DNA of 64,000 nucleotides from Pedobacter sp. Leaf176. GTDB lineage: Bacteria > Bacteroidota > Bacteroidia > Sphingobacteriales > Sphingobacteriaceae. The position numbers and the translations under genes are program-made. A model generated the notes under the pieces. The model was not told the origin of the DNA. It was given only the letters and a program-made list of their open reading frames with translations, and did not search any database. The stretch is taken from positions 47,531 to 111,530 of the forward strand of contig NZ_LMPD01000002.1 in NCBI RefSeq assembly GCF_001424305.1, in the 5' to 3' direction. Shown piece after piece: positions 26,271-34,593 of the stretch; position 1 is the first letter of the stretch; each line of letters opens with the position of its first letter.

Positions 26271-27971
26271 ATGAGCACAGCAAACTATGTAATTGGCGTA
26301 GATTACGGGACAGATTCTGTTCGTTCGGTTCTTGTCGATACCGCAAATGGAAAGGAAATAGCCTCTTCTGTTTTTCTTTATCCAAGATGGCAAAAAGGCC
26401 AATATTGTAAACCATCTCTTAATCAATTCAGACAACATCCTTTAGATTATATTGAGGGATTAACCCATACCATTAAAGATTGTATAAACAAAGCAGGCGG
26501 CGAATCCATTGCTGTACTGGTTAAAGGAATTTCAATTGATACAACAGGATCCAGTCCGGTAGCTGTTGATGAAACCGGTACGCCGCTGGCATTAAAACCT
26601 GAATTCGCGGAAAATCCGAACGCAATGTTTGTGCTATGGAAAGATCATACCGCTGTAAAAGAAGCTGCTGAAATAAACAAACACGCGACGAAATTCCCTA
26701 TAAATTATTTAAAATATGTTGGTGGAATTTATTCTTCTGAATGGTTCTGGTCCAAATTACTCCACATTTTAAGAGTGGATACGCAAGTAAGAAAAAATGC
26801 ATTTTCCTGGGTAGAACATTGCGATTGGATTCCATTTTTACTAAGCGGCAAAAACGATGTAAAGGAAATGAAACGCAGCCGTTGCGCTGCTGGTCATAAA
26901 GCCCTCTGGGCGGAAGAATTTGATGGATTACCTCCTGAAGGATTTTTCGAAAGTCTGGACCCTTTATTAAAAGGTTATCGTGAAAATCTATTTAAAGACA
27001 CCTACACTTCTGATGTTTCGGCAGGAAATTTAAGTTCCGAATGGGCTGATAAATTAGGTTTAAGCACAGATGTGGTTATAGGTGTTGGCGCTTTTGATGC
27101 GCATATGGGTGCCGTTGGTGGACAAATTGAGCCTTATTATTTAAGTAAAGTGATGGGAACCAGTACCTGCGATATTCTGGTAGCGCCAAATAAAGATATG
27201 GAAGGCAAATTGGTAAGCGGAATCTGCGGACAAGTTAACGGCTCCGTTATTCCTGGAATGGCAGGTTTGGAAGCCGGTCAATCTGCTTTCGGGGATGTTT
27301 ACGCCTGGTTTAAAAATCTGATTAGCTGGCCTGTTAACAATTTGCTTTCAGAATCTACGCTTATTGATGACCATACCGCTCAGGCCCTGAAAGAGGAGCT
27401 GGAAAATAAAATCATCGTAAATCTAAGCAAGCAAGCTTCCGAATTACCCATTGACGACTACCCTGAATTGGCCTTAGATTGGTTAAACGGCAGAAGAACC
27501 CCTGATGCAAACCAAGAATTAAAGGGCGCCATTACCGGACTGAGTTTAGGCACCGACGCACCAAGATTTTTCAGGGCTTTGGCTGCTGCAACCTGTTTCG
27601 GAGCGAAAAGTATTGTAGATAGATTCAAAGAACAAGGCGTACCTGTTAAAGGCATTATTGGCATTGGTGGTGTAGCGAAAAAATCATCATACATTATGCA
27701 AATGATGGCCGATGTTTTGGAAATGCCAATCCGTATTCATCGTTTCGAACATACCTGCGCATTAGGTGCAGCAATGTTTGCAGCTGTTGCGGCTGGCATT
27801 TATCCGGATATTGAAACTGCAATGGCAGCAATGGGAACCGGATTTGAGAAAGAATACCAGCCTGAAATAAAAAACATAAAAATTTACCGTCAGCATTACC
27901 AACAATATTTAGGCCTTGGGCGCTATATTGAAAAGTACAATAAAAAAGATGTTAAACCATACATATCATGA
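26271..27971 (+). CDS. araB: L-ribulokinase
   Basis: A 566-residue FGGY kinase that phosphorylates L-ribulose to L-ribulose 5-phosphate. Features: N-terminal VGVDYGTDSVRSVLVD-type motif, SIDTTGSSPVAVD, WKDHTAVKEA, GAFDAHMGAVGG, KVMGTSTCDI, and C-terminal GIGGVAKKSSYIMQMMADVL plus ALGAAMFAAVAAG. The length is normal for AraB. Its stop overlaps the start of araD by 4 bp (ATGA), showing translational coupling. Plus-strand operon araB-araD-araA-symporter. Confidence 0.93.
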   Translation: MSTANYVIGVDYGTDSVRSVLVDTANGKEIASSVFLYPRWQKGQYCKPSLNQFRQHPLDYIEGLTHTIKDCINKAGGESIAVLVKGISIDTTGSSPVAVDETGTPLALKPEFAENPNAMFVLWKDHTAVKEAAEINKHATKFPINYLKYVGGIYSSEWFWSKLLHILRVDTQVRKNAFSWVEHCDWIPFLLSGKNDVKEMKRSRCAAGHKALWAEEFDGLPPEGFFESLDPLLKGYRENLFKDTYTSDVSAGNLSSEWADKLGLSTDVVIGVGAFDAHMGAVGGQIEPYYLSKVMGTSTCDILVAPNKDMEGKLVSGICGQVNGSVIPGMAGLEAGQSAFGDVYAWFKNLISWPVNNLLSESTLIDDHTAQALKEELENKIIVNLSKQASELPIDDYPELALDWLNGRRTPDANQELKGAITGLSLGTDAPRFFRALAAATCFGAKSIVDRFKEQGVPVKGIIGIGGVAKKSSYIMQMMADVLEMPIRIHRFEHTCALGAAMFAAVAAGIYPDIETAMAAMGTGFEKEYQPEIKNIKIYRQHYQQYLGLGRYIEKYNKKDVKPYIS

Positions 27972-28669
27972 GTAGCTACCTGGATATAAAAGAGCAGGCT
28001 TATGCAGCAAATATGCAGCTGCCAAAGTTAGGTTTGGTTCTTTTCACCTTCGGAAATGTTAGCGCGGCAGATCGTGCTAAAGGGGTATTTGCCATTAAGC
28101 CAAGCGGTGTTCCTTATGAGGATTTATCTCCGGAAAAAATGGTTATTGTAGATTTTGATGGAAATACCGTTGAAGGAAACTTACGTCCATCTTCTGATAC
28201 ACAAACACATGCAGTTCTTTACAAACATTGGGAAGATATTGGCGGCATCGTACACACACATTCTACCTACGGAACGGCCTGGGCACAGGCGCAAAGGGCT
28301 ATTCCGATTTTCGGAACTACACATGGCGACCACCTAACAGTTGATATTCCTTGCGCTCCACCAATGGACGACGATATGATTAAAGGAAATTATGAGTATG
28401 AAACAGGTTTCCAGATCATGAATCACTTTGAAAGTTTAGGCTTGAGCCATAAAGAAGTAGAAATGATTCTAGTAGGCAACCATGCTCCTTTTACCTGGGG
28501 AAAAACGGCAGAGAAGGCGGTTTACAATAGTGCTGTTTTAGAAGCAGTTGCACAAATGGCCATACTAACCGAGCAAATTAACTCGAATGCGCCTAGGTTA
28601 AAAGATTCTTTAATAAAGAAACATTACGAGCGCAAACATGGTGCTGATGCCTATTACGGACAAAAATAG
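27968..28669 (+). CDS. araD: L-ribulose-5-phosphate 4-epimerase
   Basis: A 233-residue class II aldolase/epimerase converting L-ribulose 5-phosphate to D-xylulose 5-phosphate for the pentose phosphate pathway. Seen: GNVSAAD (phosphate binding), IKPSGVPYEDL, zinc ligands in HTHSTYGTAWAQ and the later GNHAPFTWG, and a catalytic Tyr/His region near the C-terminus (HGADAYYGQK). Overlaps araB by 4 bp. Confidence 0.93.
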   Translation: MSSYLDIKEQAYAANMQLPKLGLVLFTFGNVSAADRAKGVFAIKPSGVPYEDLSPEKMVIVDFDGNTVEGNLRPSSDTQTHAVLYKHWEDIGGIVHTHSTYGTAWAQAQRAIPIFGTTHGDHLTVDIPCAPPMDDDMIKGNYEYETGFQIMNHFESLGLSHKEVEMILVGNHAPFTWGKTAEKAVYNSAVLEAVAQMAILTEQINSNAPRLKDSLIKKHYERKHGADAYYGQK

Positions 28670-28827
28670 GGTTTAAGTATCAGCACTGGCATAGGTTGAC
28701 TAAAACTGTTGATTATGTATGCCGATTTTTCATCGGGATAAATTGAAAGCAGATTATTGGAACCGATGAGCATTGAATTGCTTGCCGAATAAATAAATAA
28801 AATAGCTAAATTTCTAACCACAATAAA

Positions 28828-30318
28828 ATGATTGATTTAAAAAAATTACAGGTTTGGTTTATTACAGGGACTCAGGATTTGTACGGAGAGGAAACCTTAA
28901 AACAAGTTGCCATACATGCAGAAGAAGTTGCAAAATCATTAAATACTAACGAAAAAATTTCTGTTTCAGTCGTTTACAAACCAATTGTAAAAAACACAGA
29001 TGAAATTTTTGAAACCTTACAAAGTGCGAATACAGATGAAAATTGTATCGGTGTTATAACCTGGATGCATACCTTCTCTCCCGCGAAAATGTGGATTAGA
29101 GGTTTAAATGTGTTACAGAAACCATTATTACATTTGCACACACAATTTAACCGGGATATTCCATGGAGTTCGATTGATATGGATTTCATGAACCTGAACC
29201 AGAGCGCACACGGAGACAGGGAATTCGGTTTTATGGTAACACGTATGCGTAAAGACAGAAAAGTTGTTGTCGGACATTGGCAGGACGAAGAAGTTGCTTC
29301 ACAGATAGATACCTGGTGCCGTGCAGCCGCAGGCTGGCATGATTGGCAAGGCGCAAAATTTGCCCGATTTGGAGATAACATGCGCTATGTTGCAGTAACA
29401 GATGGCGACAAAGTAGAAGCAGAAATGAAATTCGGTTTTTCTGTAAATACCTACGGAATAGGCGATTTAGTTGCTGTAATTAATGCAGTTGATGAGGAGT
29501 CGATTCAAAATTTATTAAAGGAATACGAAGCAATATATGAAATAGCAGATGATTTAAAAGCTGGTGGTGCCAGACATTCTTCGGTTTACGAGGCTGCAAA
29601 AATAGAGCTAGGTTTAAGGAAGTTCTTAGAAGAAGGTAACTTTAAAGGTTTTTCCGATACATTTGAAGACTTGCACGGCATGATTCAGTTGCCTGGTATT
29701 GCTGCACAACGTTTAATGGCTGATGGTTACGGTTTCGCTGGCGAAGGTGACTGGAAAACCACAGCTTTAGTTCGTGCGTGTAAAGTTATGGGCTCGGGTT
29801 TGGCTGGCGGAAACGCTTTTATGGAAGATTACACGTACCATTTCGATCCGGAAAACGCCATGGTTTTAGGTTCACATATGCTTGAGGTTGATGCATCATT
29901 GGCAAAAGGAAAAGCAAGCCTGGAAGTTCATCCATTAGGTATAGGTGGAAAGGCAGACCCGGCGCGTTTGGTTTTTAATGTTGCTGGTGGTGATGCATTA
30001 AATGCTTCTTTAATCGATATGGGCAATCGTTTCCGCTTATTGGTTAACGAAGTAAAAGCAGTTGAAGTAGAACAAGATTTACCAAATTTACCCGTTGCCA
30101 GGGTACTTTGGAAACCACTTCCTGATATGAAAACAGGTTGTGCAGCATGGATTTATGCTGGTGGTGCACACCATACGGCTTATAGTCAGAATTTAACAGC
30201 GGAACATCTGTCAGATTTTGCAAATATCGCAGGTATAGAGTATATTAACATCGGCATAGATACTAAGATAAACCAGTTTAGAAACGAGCTTCAATGGAAT
30301 GAAGTTTTTTATAAATAA
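28828..30318 (+). CDS. araA: L-arabinose isomerase
   Basis: A 496-residue cytoplasmic manganese-dependent isomerase of L-arabinose to L-ribulose. Recognised from [81 protein letters not shown] (catalytic Glu), FMEDYTYHF (catalytic Glu) and the C-terminal [12 protein letters not shown]. It lies 158 bp after araD; that gap contains nothing striking. Followed 30 bp later by the symporter gene. Confidence 0.95.
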   Translation: MIDLKKLQVWFITGTQDLYGEETLKQVAIHAEEVAKSLNTNEKISVSVVYKPIVKNTDEIFETLQSANTDENCIGVITWMHTFSPAKMWIRGLNVLQKPLLHLHTQFNRDIPWSSIDMDFMNLNQSAHGDREFGFMVTRMRKDRKVVVGHWQDEEVASQIDTWCRAAAGWHDWQGAKFARFGDNMRYVAVTDGDKVEAEMKFGFSVNTYGIGDLVAVINAVDEESIQNLLKEYEAIYEIADDLKAGGARHSSVYEAAKIELGLRKFLEEGNFKGFSDTFEDLHGMIQLPGIAAQRLMADGYGFAGEGDWKTTALVRACKVMGSGLAGGNAFMEDYTYHFDPENAMVLGSHMLEVDASLAKGKASLEVHPLGIGGKADPARLVFNVAGGDALNASLIDMGNRFRLLVNEVKAVEVEQDLPNLPVARVLWKPLPDMKTGCAAWIYAGGAHHTAYSQNLTAEHLSDFANIAGIEYINIGIDTKINQFRNELQWNEVFYK

Positions 30319-30348
30319 AACAAATAAATAACCAAATTAAACTAAATT

Positions 30349-32049
30349 ATGAACAGATTTTCAACGGTCGATTACACCGTTTTTATCTTTTACTTCATCT
30401 TGATTTCCGCTTACGGGTATTGGATTTACAGTAGTAAGAAAAATAAAGCTACATCAGGAAGTCACGACTTCTTTCTTGCCGAAGGTTCCTTAACCTGGTG
30501 GGCGATAGGTGCATCACTAATTGCCTCTAACATTTCAGCCGAGCAATTTATCGGTATGAGTGGTCAGGGTTTCCAGGTTGGTATGGCCGTTGCCGCATAC
30601 GAGTGGGTCGCAGCTATTGCATTGATTGTTGTAGCCGTTTGGTTTATTCCGGTTTACCTTAAGAACAAAATTTTTACCATGCCTCAGTTTCTTCAAACGA
30701 GGTATAATGAAACGGTAAGTTTAATAATGGCTATATTTTGGTTATTCTTATACATTTTTGTAAACCTGACTTCTATTTTATACCTGGGTTCCATAGCGAT
30801 AAGCAGCATGATAGACCCTATGTATTTCAAATATATTGTGATTGGCTTAGCTGCATTTTCACTTATCATCACGCTTGGCGGTATGAAGGTAATTGGTTTT
30901 ACAGATGTAATTCAGGTTATTGTACTAATAGCAGGCGGTTTAGTTACCACTTATATCGCGCTAACCATGGTGAGTGACCATTTCGGGTTAGGGAAAGACG
31001 CTATTGCAGGCTTTAAAATGTTGATGAAGGACTCTCCGGACCATTTCAAAATGATTTTAGAGAAACCCAATGCAAATTCATCACAAGAATACGTAAATAA
31101 GTACCTGGCTTTGCCTGGTATAGCAATGTATTTTGCAGGTCAGTGGATTGTGAACCTAAATTATTGGGGTTGCAATCAGTACATTACACAAAGAGCGCTT
31201 GGTGCCGATCTAAAGACGGCTAGAACAGGTATTTTATTTGCCGGGTTTTTGAAATTGGGTATGCCCATTATCGTGATGTTGCCAGGTATCGCAGCTTATG
31301 TTTTACATAGAAATGGTGCCCTTCAACATGAAATGGCCCCAAATGGAACAGTTATAGCCGATAATGCATACTCGGCTGTTTTAACATTTCTACCTAACGG
31401 ATTAAAAGGATTGTCATTAGCAGCACTTACGGCAGCGATAGTTGCCTCATTGGCTGGTAAGGCAAACAGTATTTCAACCATCTGGACATTAGATATCTAT
31501 AAAAAATACATCAATAAAAATGCGGATGAAAAGAAATTGGTCGTTGTTGGACGGTTAAGTATTTTCGTTGCAATTGTAATGTCGGTTGTTTTAACCTGGG
31601 ATGATTTATTAGGTATAGGTGGCGAAGGCGGATTTACTTTTATACAGAAGTACACAGGATTTATTAGTCCCGGTGTTTTTGCCATGTTTCTCCTCGGTAT
31701 GTTTTGGAAACGCACCACAGGTACTGCGGCAATTGCAGGTTTAATAACCGGATTTTTACTTTCTGTCGTTTTCAATAACTATGCGCCAACCTGGTTTGGA
31801 CACGAAAACTTCTTGTATACAGCTTACATAAATAAAGATGGTGTTTACGAAATTCCTTTCTTAATTTGTATGGGATTATCGTTCCTGTTTACGATGATAG
31901 TAATGGTTGGACTAAGCTTGCTGGGTCCAAAAGAGAACCCTAAAGCATTCGAATTAGATAAATCGATGTTCAAAGTTGCTCCATCTACTTTAGTTTTAAT
32001 TGTAGTTACATTACTCTTAATTACACTTATTTACGTGAAATTCTGGTAG
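30349..32049 (+). CDS. Sodium/solute symporter (SSS family), probably for L-arabinose
   Basis: A 566-residue inner-membrane transporter with about 14 hydrophobic segments. SSS/SGLT hallmarks are GSHDFFLAEGSLTWWAIGASLIASNISAEQFIGMSGQGF at the N-terminus, TLGGMKVIGFTDVIQVIVLI in the middle, and SLAGKANSISTIWTLDIYKKYI. Sodium-coupled sugar uptake is the family function; placement directly after araA indicates arabinose. Last gene of the operon, followed by an intrinsic terminator. Confidence 0.85.
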   Translation: MNRFSTVDYTVFIFYFILISAYGYWIYSSKKNKATSGSHDFFLAEGSLTWWAIGASLIASNISAEQFIGMSGQGFQVGMAVAAYEWVAAIALIVVAVWFIPVYLKNKIFTMPQFLQTRYNETVSLIMAIFWLFLYIFVNLTSILYLGSIAISSMIDPMYFKYIVIGLAAFSLIITLGGMKVIGFTDVIQVIVLIAGGLVTTYIALTMVSDHFGLGKDAIAGFKMLMKDSPDHFKMILEKPNANSSQEYVNKYLALPGIAMYFAGQWIVNLNYWGCNQYITQRALGADLKTARTGILFAGFLKLGMPIIVMLPGIAAYVLHRNGALQHEMAPNGTVIADNAYSAVLTFLPNGLKGLSLAALTAAIVASLAGKANSISTIWTLDIYKKYINKNADEKKLVVVGRLSIFVAIVMSVVLTWDDLLGIGGEGGFTFIQKYTGFISPGVFAMFLLGMFWKRTTGTAAIAGLITGFLLSVVFNNYAPTWFGHENFLYTAYINKDGVYEIPFLICMGLSFLFTMIVMVGLSLLGPKENPKAFELDKSMFKVAPSTLVLIVVTLLLITLIYVKFW

Positions 32050-32071
32050 ATACGGTAATTGAATTAAAGCA

Positions 32072-32110
32072 AAAGGGGCAATTCTCGTAACGGAGATTGC
32101 CCCTTTTTTT
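32072..32110 (+). terminator. Intrinsic terminator of the arabinose operon
   Basis: AAAAGGGGCAATTCTC pairs with GAGATTGCCCCTTTT (one bulged T) around a short loop, followed by a run of seven Ts, 22 bp after the symporter stop codon. Confidence 0.85.
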
Positions 32111-32124
32111 ATAGACTTTAAATG

Positions 32125-32572
32125 GCTGTCATCAACGTTTCGTTAGGCATGTTAATGTGCTTGTTATAGCCCTTTAAGATTCCCGCATGCGCGGGAAAGA
32201 CGATATGGAGCGCTATCGTCATCCCAATTTAATAGGAAATATTAATGAATTTGCTGTAGCGCTTTAAGATTCCCGCCTGCACGGGAAAGACGACATAGAG
32301 AACAACCGTCATCAATTTAATAGGAATCTTAATATATTTATCGTAGCGCTTTAAAATCCCCCCTGCGCGGGAAAGACGACATGGAGAACAACCGTCATCA
32401 ATTTTATAGGAAACTTAATTTTTATTGTAGCCCTTTAAAATTTTCCCGCCTGCGCGGGAAAGACGATATGGAGAACAACCGTCATCAATTTTATAGGGAA
32501 CTTAATATATTTATTGTAGCCCTTTAAAATTTCCCTCTCCGCGGAAAAGACGATATGGAAAATGGCCGTTAG
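32125..32572 (+). repeat. Tandem array of five 84-90-bp palindromic units
   Basis: Between the arabinose-operon terminator and the converging alcohol dehydrogenase gene are five tandem units. The CTTTAA core of each starts at 32172, 32262, 32349, 32433 and 32522. Each carries a GC-rich hairpin of the type TTCCCGCCTGCGCGGGAA followed by AGACG, then a spacer with CCGTCATCAATTT and TTAATATATTTA. The hairpin core is the reverse complement of that in the 134-bp array at 9.2-11.06 kb, but the spacer is different. Later units are more degenerate. No gene is seen here. Confidence 0.85.
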
Positions 32573-32582
32573 AACTTAAACT

Positions 32583-33599
32583 TTAAATAATACTAACCAT
32601 TGCTTTAATCACGCCATTCTTTGGGTCTAGCCATTTTTCAAATTCATTTTTTACCTCCTCAAATTTAACCTGATGCGTAATGTAATTTGTAGGATTTACC
32701 AATCCTGCTTTCATCGATTTAATTACGTGTTCAAAATCCTCGATGGTTGCATTTCTACTGCTCATTAATGTCGATTCGCGTTTATGAAATTCCGGATGGT
32801 TAAAAATCAACTCTCCTTTTTGCAAGCCTATCAACACGAATCGTGCTCCGTGAGCCATATAATTAATGGCGTTATTAATTGCCCTTTGATTTCCCGTAGC
32901 ATCAATTACTACTGTGGGCATATCGCCGTTAGTGATATCGCTAAGTTGTTGAGTTACATCAGGCGCAAGCGCATTAACCACGTGGGCAACTTTTAATTTA
33001 TCCTTACAAAATGCCAGCCGATCTTCGTTGATATCTAAAGCAATCACATTTGCACCAGCAATTCGGGCAAATTCCATCGTTCCTAAACCAATCGGACCAG
33101 CTCCAATTACCAGCACAAATTCGCCTGGTTGAATAGCTGCCCTCCGAACACCGTGGGCACCGATTGCGAGAGGCTCCACCAACGCAAGTTCATCATAACT
33201 CAAACCTTCGCCGTGCAAAAGCGTTTTCGAAGGTACCTGCAAATATTCCCGCATGCCACCATCTACATGTACGCCACAAACCTGCATGTTAACACAGCAA
33301 TTTGGCTTGTTCATGCGGCAGGCAATGCATTCTCCGCAGTTAAAATAAGGAATAAAAGTTACAGCCTCACCTATTTCAAAACCTTCAGCGCCATCTGCTT
33401 CCACCAACTCCCCTGAAAGTTCATGCCCCAAAACCCGAGGATAATTAAAAAATGGCTGTGTACCTTCAAAGGCGTGTAAATCAGTGCCACAAATACCAAT
33501 TCGCTTAATTTTAATAATGGCGTGGTCCTTCTTTAACTCCGGTTTTACTGTTTCAGAATATTCGAAAGTACCGGGTGTTGTACAAGTAAGAGTTTTCAT
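32583..33599 (-). CDS. Zinc-dependent alcohol/polyol dehydrogenase (MDR family)
   Basis: A 338-residue cytoplasmic medium-chain dehydrogenase. The catalytic zinc motif GICGTDLHAF, GHE in RVLGHELSG, the structural zinc cluster CGECIACRMNKPNCC, and the Rossmann loop GAGPIGLG are all present. Relatives oxidise polyols, L-threonine, galactitol or 2-keto-3-deoxy sugar acids; the substrate here is not assigned. Start at ATG 33599, not an in-frame start 33 bp upstream, because the conserved chain begins MKTLTCTTPG. It is the last gene of the catabolic cluster, after the SDR, and may act on the SDR product. Confidence 0.83.
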   Translation of the reverse strand: MKTLTCTTPGTFEYSETVKPELKKDHAIIKIKRIGICGTDLHAFEGTQPFFNYPRVLGHELSGELVEADGAEGFEIGEAVTFIPYFNCGECIACRMNKPNCCVNMQVCGVHVDGGMREYLQVPSKTLLHGEGLSYDELALVEPLAIGAHGVRRAAIQPGEFVLVIGAGPIGLGTMEFARIAGANVIALDINEDRLAFCKDKLKVAHVVNALAPDVTQQLSDITNGDMPTVVIDATGNQRAINNAINYMAHGARFVLIGLQKGELIFNHPEFHKRESTLMSSRNATIEDFEHVIKSMKAGLVNPTNYITHQVKFEEVKNEFEKWLDPKNGVIKAMVSII

Positions 33600-33626
33600 T
33601 TTTAATTTAGTGATGAGTAAAAAAAA

Positions 33627-33710
33627 CGTCATCTCGACTGAAGCATAGTGGAATGGAGAGATCTGTTGAGATAGATTTCTCGGCTGCGTTGCACTTCGCT
33701 CGAAATGACG
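33627..33710. repeat. Dispersed palindromic repeat (GTCATNTCGA type)
   Basis: Begins CGTCATCTCGACTGAAGC and ends CGCTCGAAATGACG, giving inverted ends CGTCAT-TCGA/TCGA-ATGACG with the internal GGAGAGATCT and AGATTTCTC pairing partly. Occupies the gap between the SDR and alcohol dehydrogenase genes. Related copies are at 37007, 40542, 49815 and 58126. Confidence 0.75.
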
Positions 33711-33717
33711 GGCTGGG

Positions 33718-34506
33718 TTACGCGTTTGCTAAGGCCCTGTCTAAATGAACATAACCACCATCTACATGAATAATTTGTCCCGTAGTATGGCTCGATTTTG
33801 ACGACATCAGGAAAGCAGTCATGTTGGCAATTTCTTCTGCGGTTGTCATTCTATTTTCCAACGGGATTTTGGCGGTAATTTCGTCCAATTTAGCTTGTGC
33901 ATCAGGTAAAGTTTCAATCCAGGTCTCATAAGCTGGTGTCCAACATTCGGCCACTACCACCGCATTAACACGGATTCCGTATTTCAAAAGCTCTACCGCC
34001 CATTCGCGGGTTAAAGCGTTTCGGCCACCGTTTGCTGCAGCATAAGCTGAAGTATTTCCCTGACCAGTTTCCGCCGTTTTTGAAGTAATGTTTACTATAG
34101 CCCCTTTGCTTTTAATTAATTCCGGCAAGGCGTGATGTGCCATTAGATAATAGTGAACTACGTTCTTGTGCAACGAGGCCATAAAATCTTCGTAGTTGCC
34201 ACTTTCTAAACCCACGCCATCATTTACACCTGCGTTGTTTACCAAACCATCAATTCTTCCAAATTGAGCTATGATTTCAGCAACAACTTTCTTACAATCA
34301 TCAGGATTGGATAATTCGGCAACAAATTGTGCAGCCTTTCCACCTTGTTCGGCAATTGCATCAACAACTTTTTGGTTATCGTCGGCCTTCCTGCCAACAA
34401 CTACTGCGATGGCATTTTCCTTTGCAAAAACTTCTGCAATGCTACGTCCGATACCTTTTGCAGCACCAGTAATTACGATCACTTTTTCTCTTAACTGTAA
34501 ATCCAT
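33718..34506 (-). CDS. Short-chain dehydrogenase, L-fucose dehydrogenase-like, with Asn in place of catalytic Lys
   Basis: A 262-residue SDR. The cofactor loop TGAAKGIGRSIA, NNAG motif (VNNAGVNDG), catalytic Ser (NITSKTAETG) and Tyr (TSAYAAAN) are present, but the YxxxK motif reads Y-A-A-A-N: the codon after GCT GCA GCA is AAC. The surrounding NALTREWAVELLKYGIRVNAV and CWTPAYETWI segments resemble L-fucose and related aldose 1-dehydrogenases. Lys normally lowers the Tyr pKa and holds nicotinamide ribose, so activity may be altered or another Lys may serve. Sits between the DUF5703 gene and the zinc dehydrogenase; the FucP symporter upstream fits a deoxysugar or aldose substrate. Confidence 0.8.
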   Translation of the reverse strand: MDLQLREKVIVITGAAKGIGRSIAEVFAKENAIAVVVGRKADDNQKVVDAIAEQGGKAAQFVAELSNPDDCKKVVAEIIAQFGRIDGLVNNAGVNDGVGLESGNYEDFMASLHKNVVHYYLMAHHALPELIKSKGAIVNITSKTAETGQGNTSAYAAANGGRNALTREWAVELLKYGIRVNAVVVAECWTPAYETWIETLPDAQAKLDEITAKIPLENRMTTAEEIANMTAFLMSSKSSHTTGQIIHVDGGYVHLDRALANA

Positions 34507-34593
34507 ATTTTTCTATTTAGTGAATGATTGAATTTTGAATAAATAAATGTTCATCGGCAAATCGCTAAGACATTCCCTCATTCAATCCTCCGC

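Noticed and set aside
28974..29381. 135-codon minus-strand frame over araA
   Set aside because: Antisense to highly conserved isomerase sequence.
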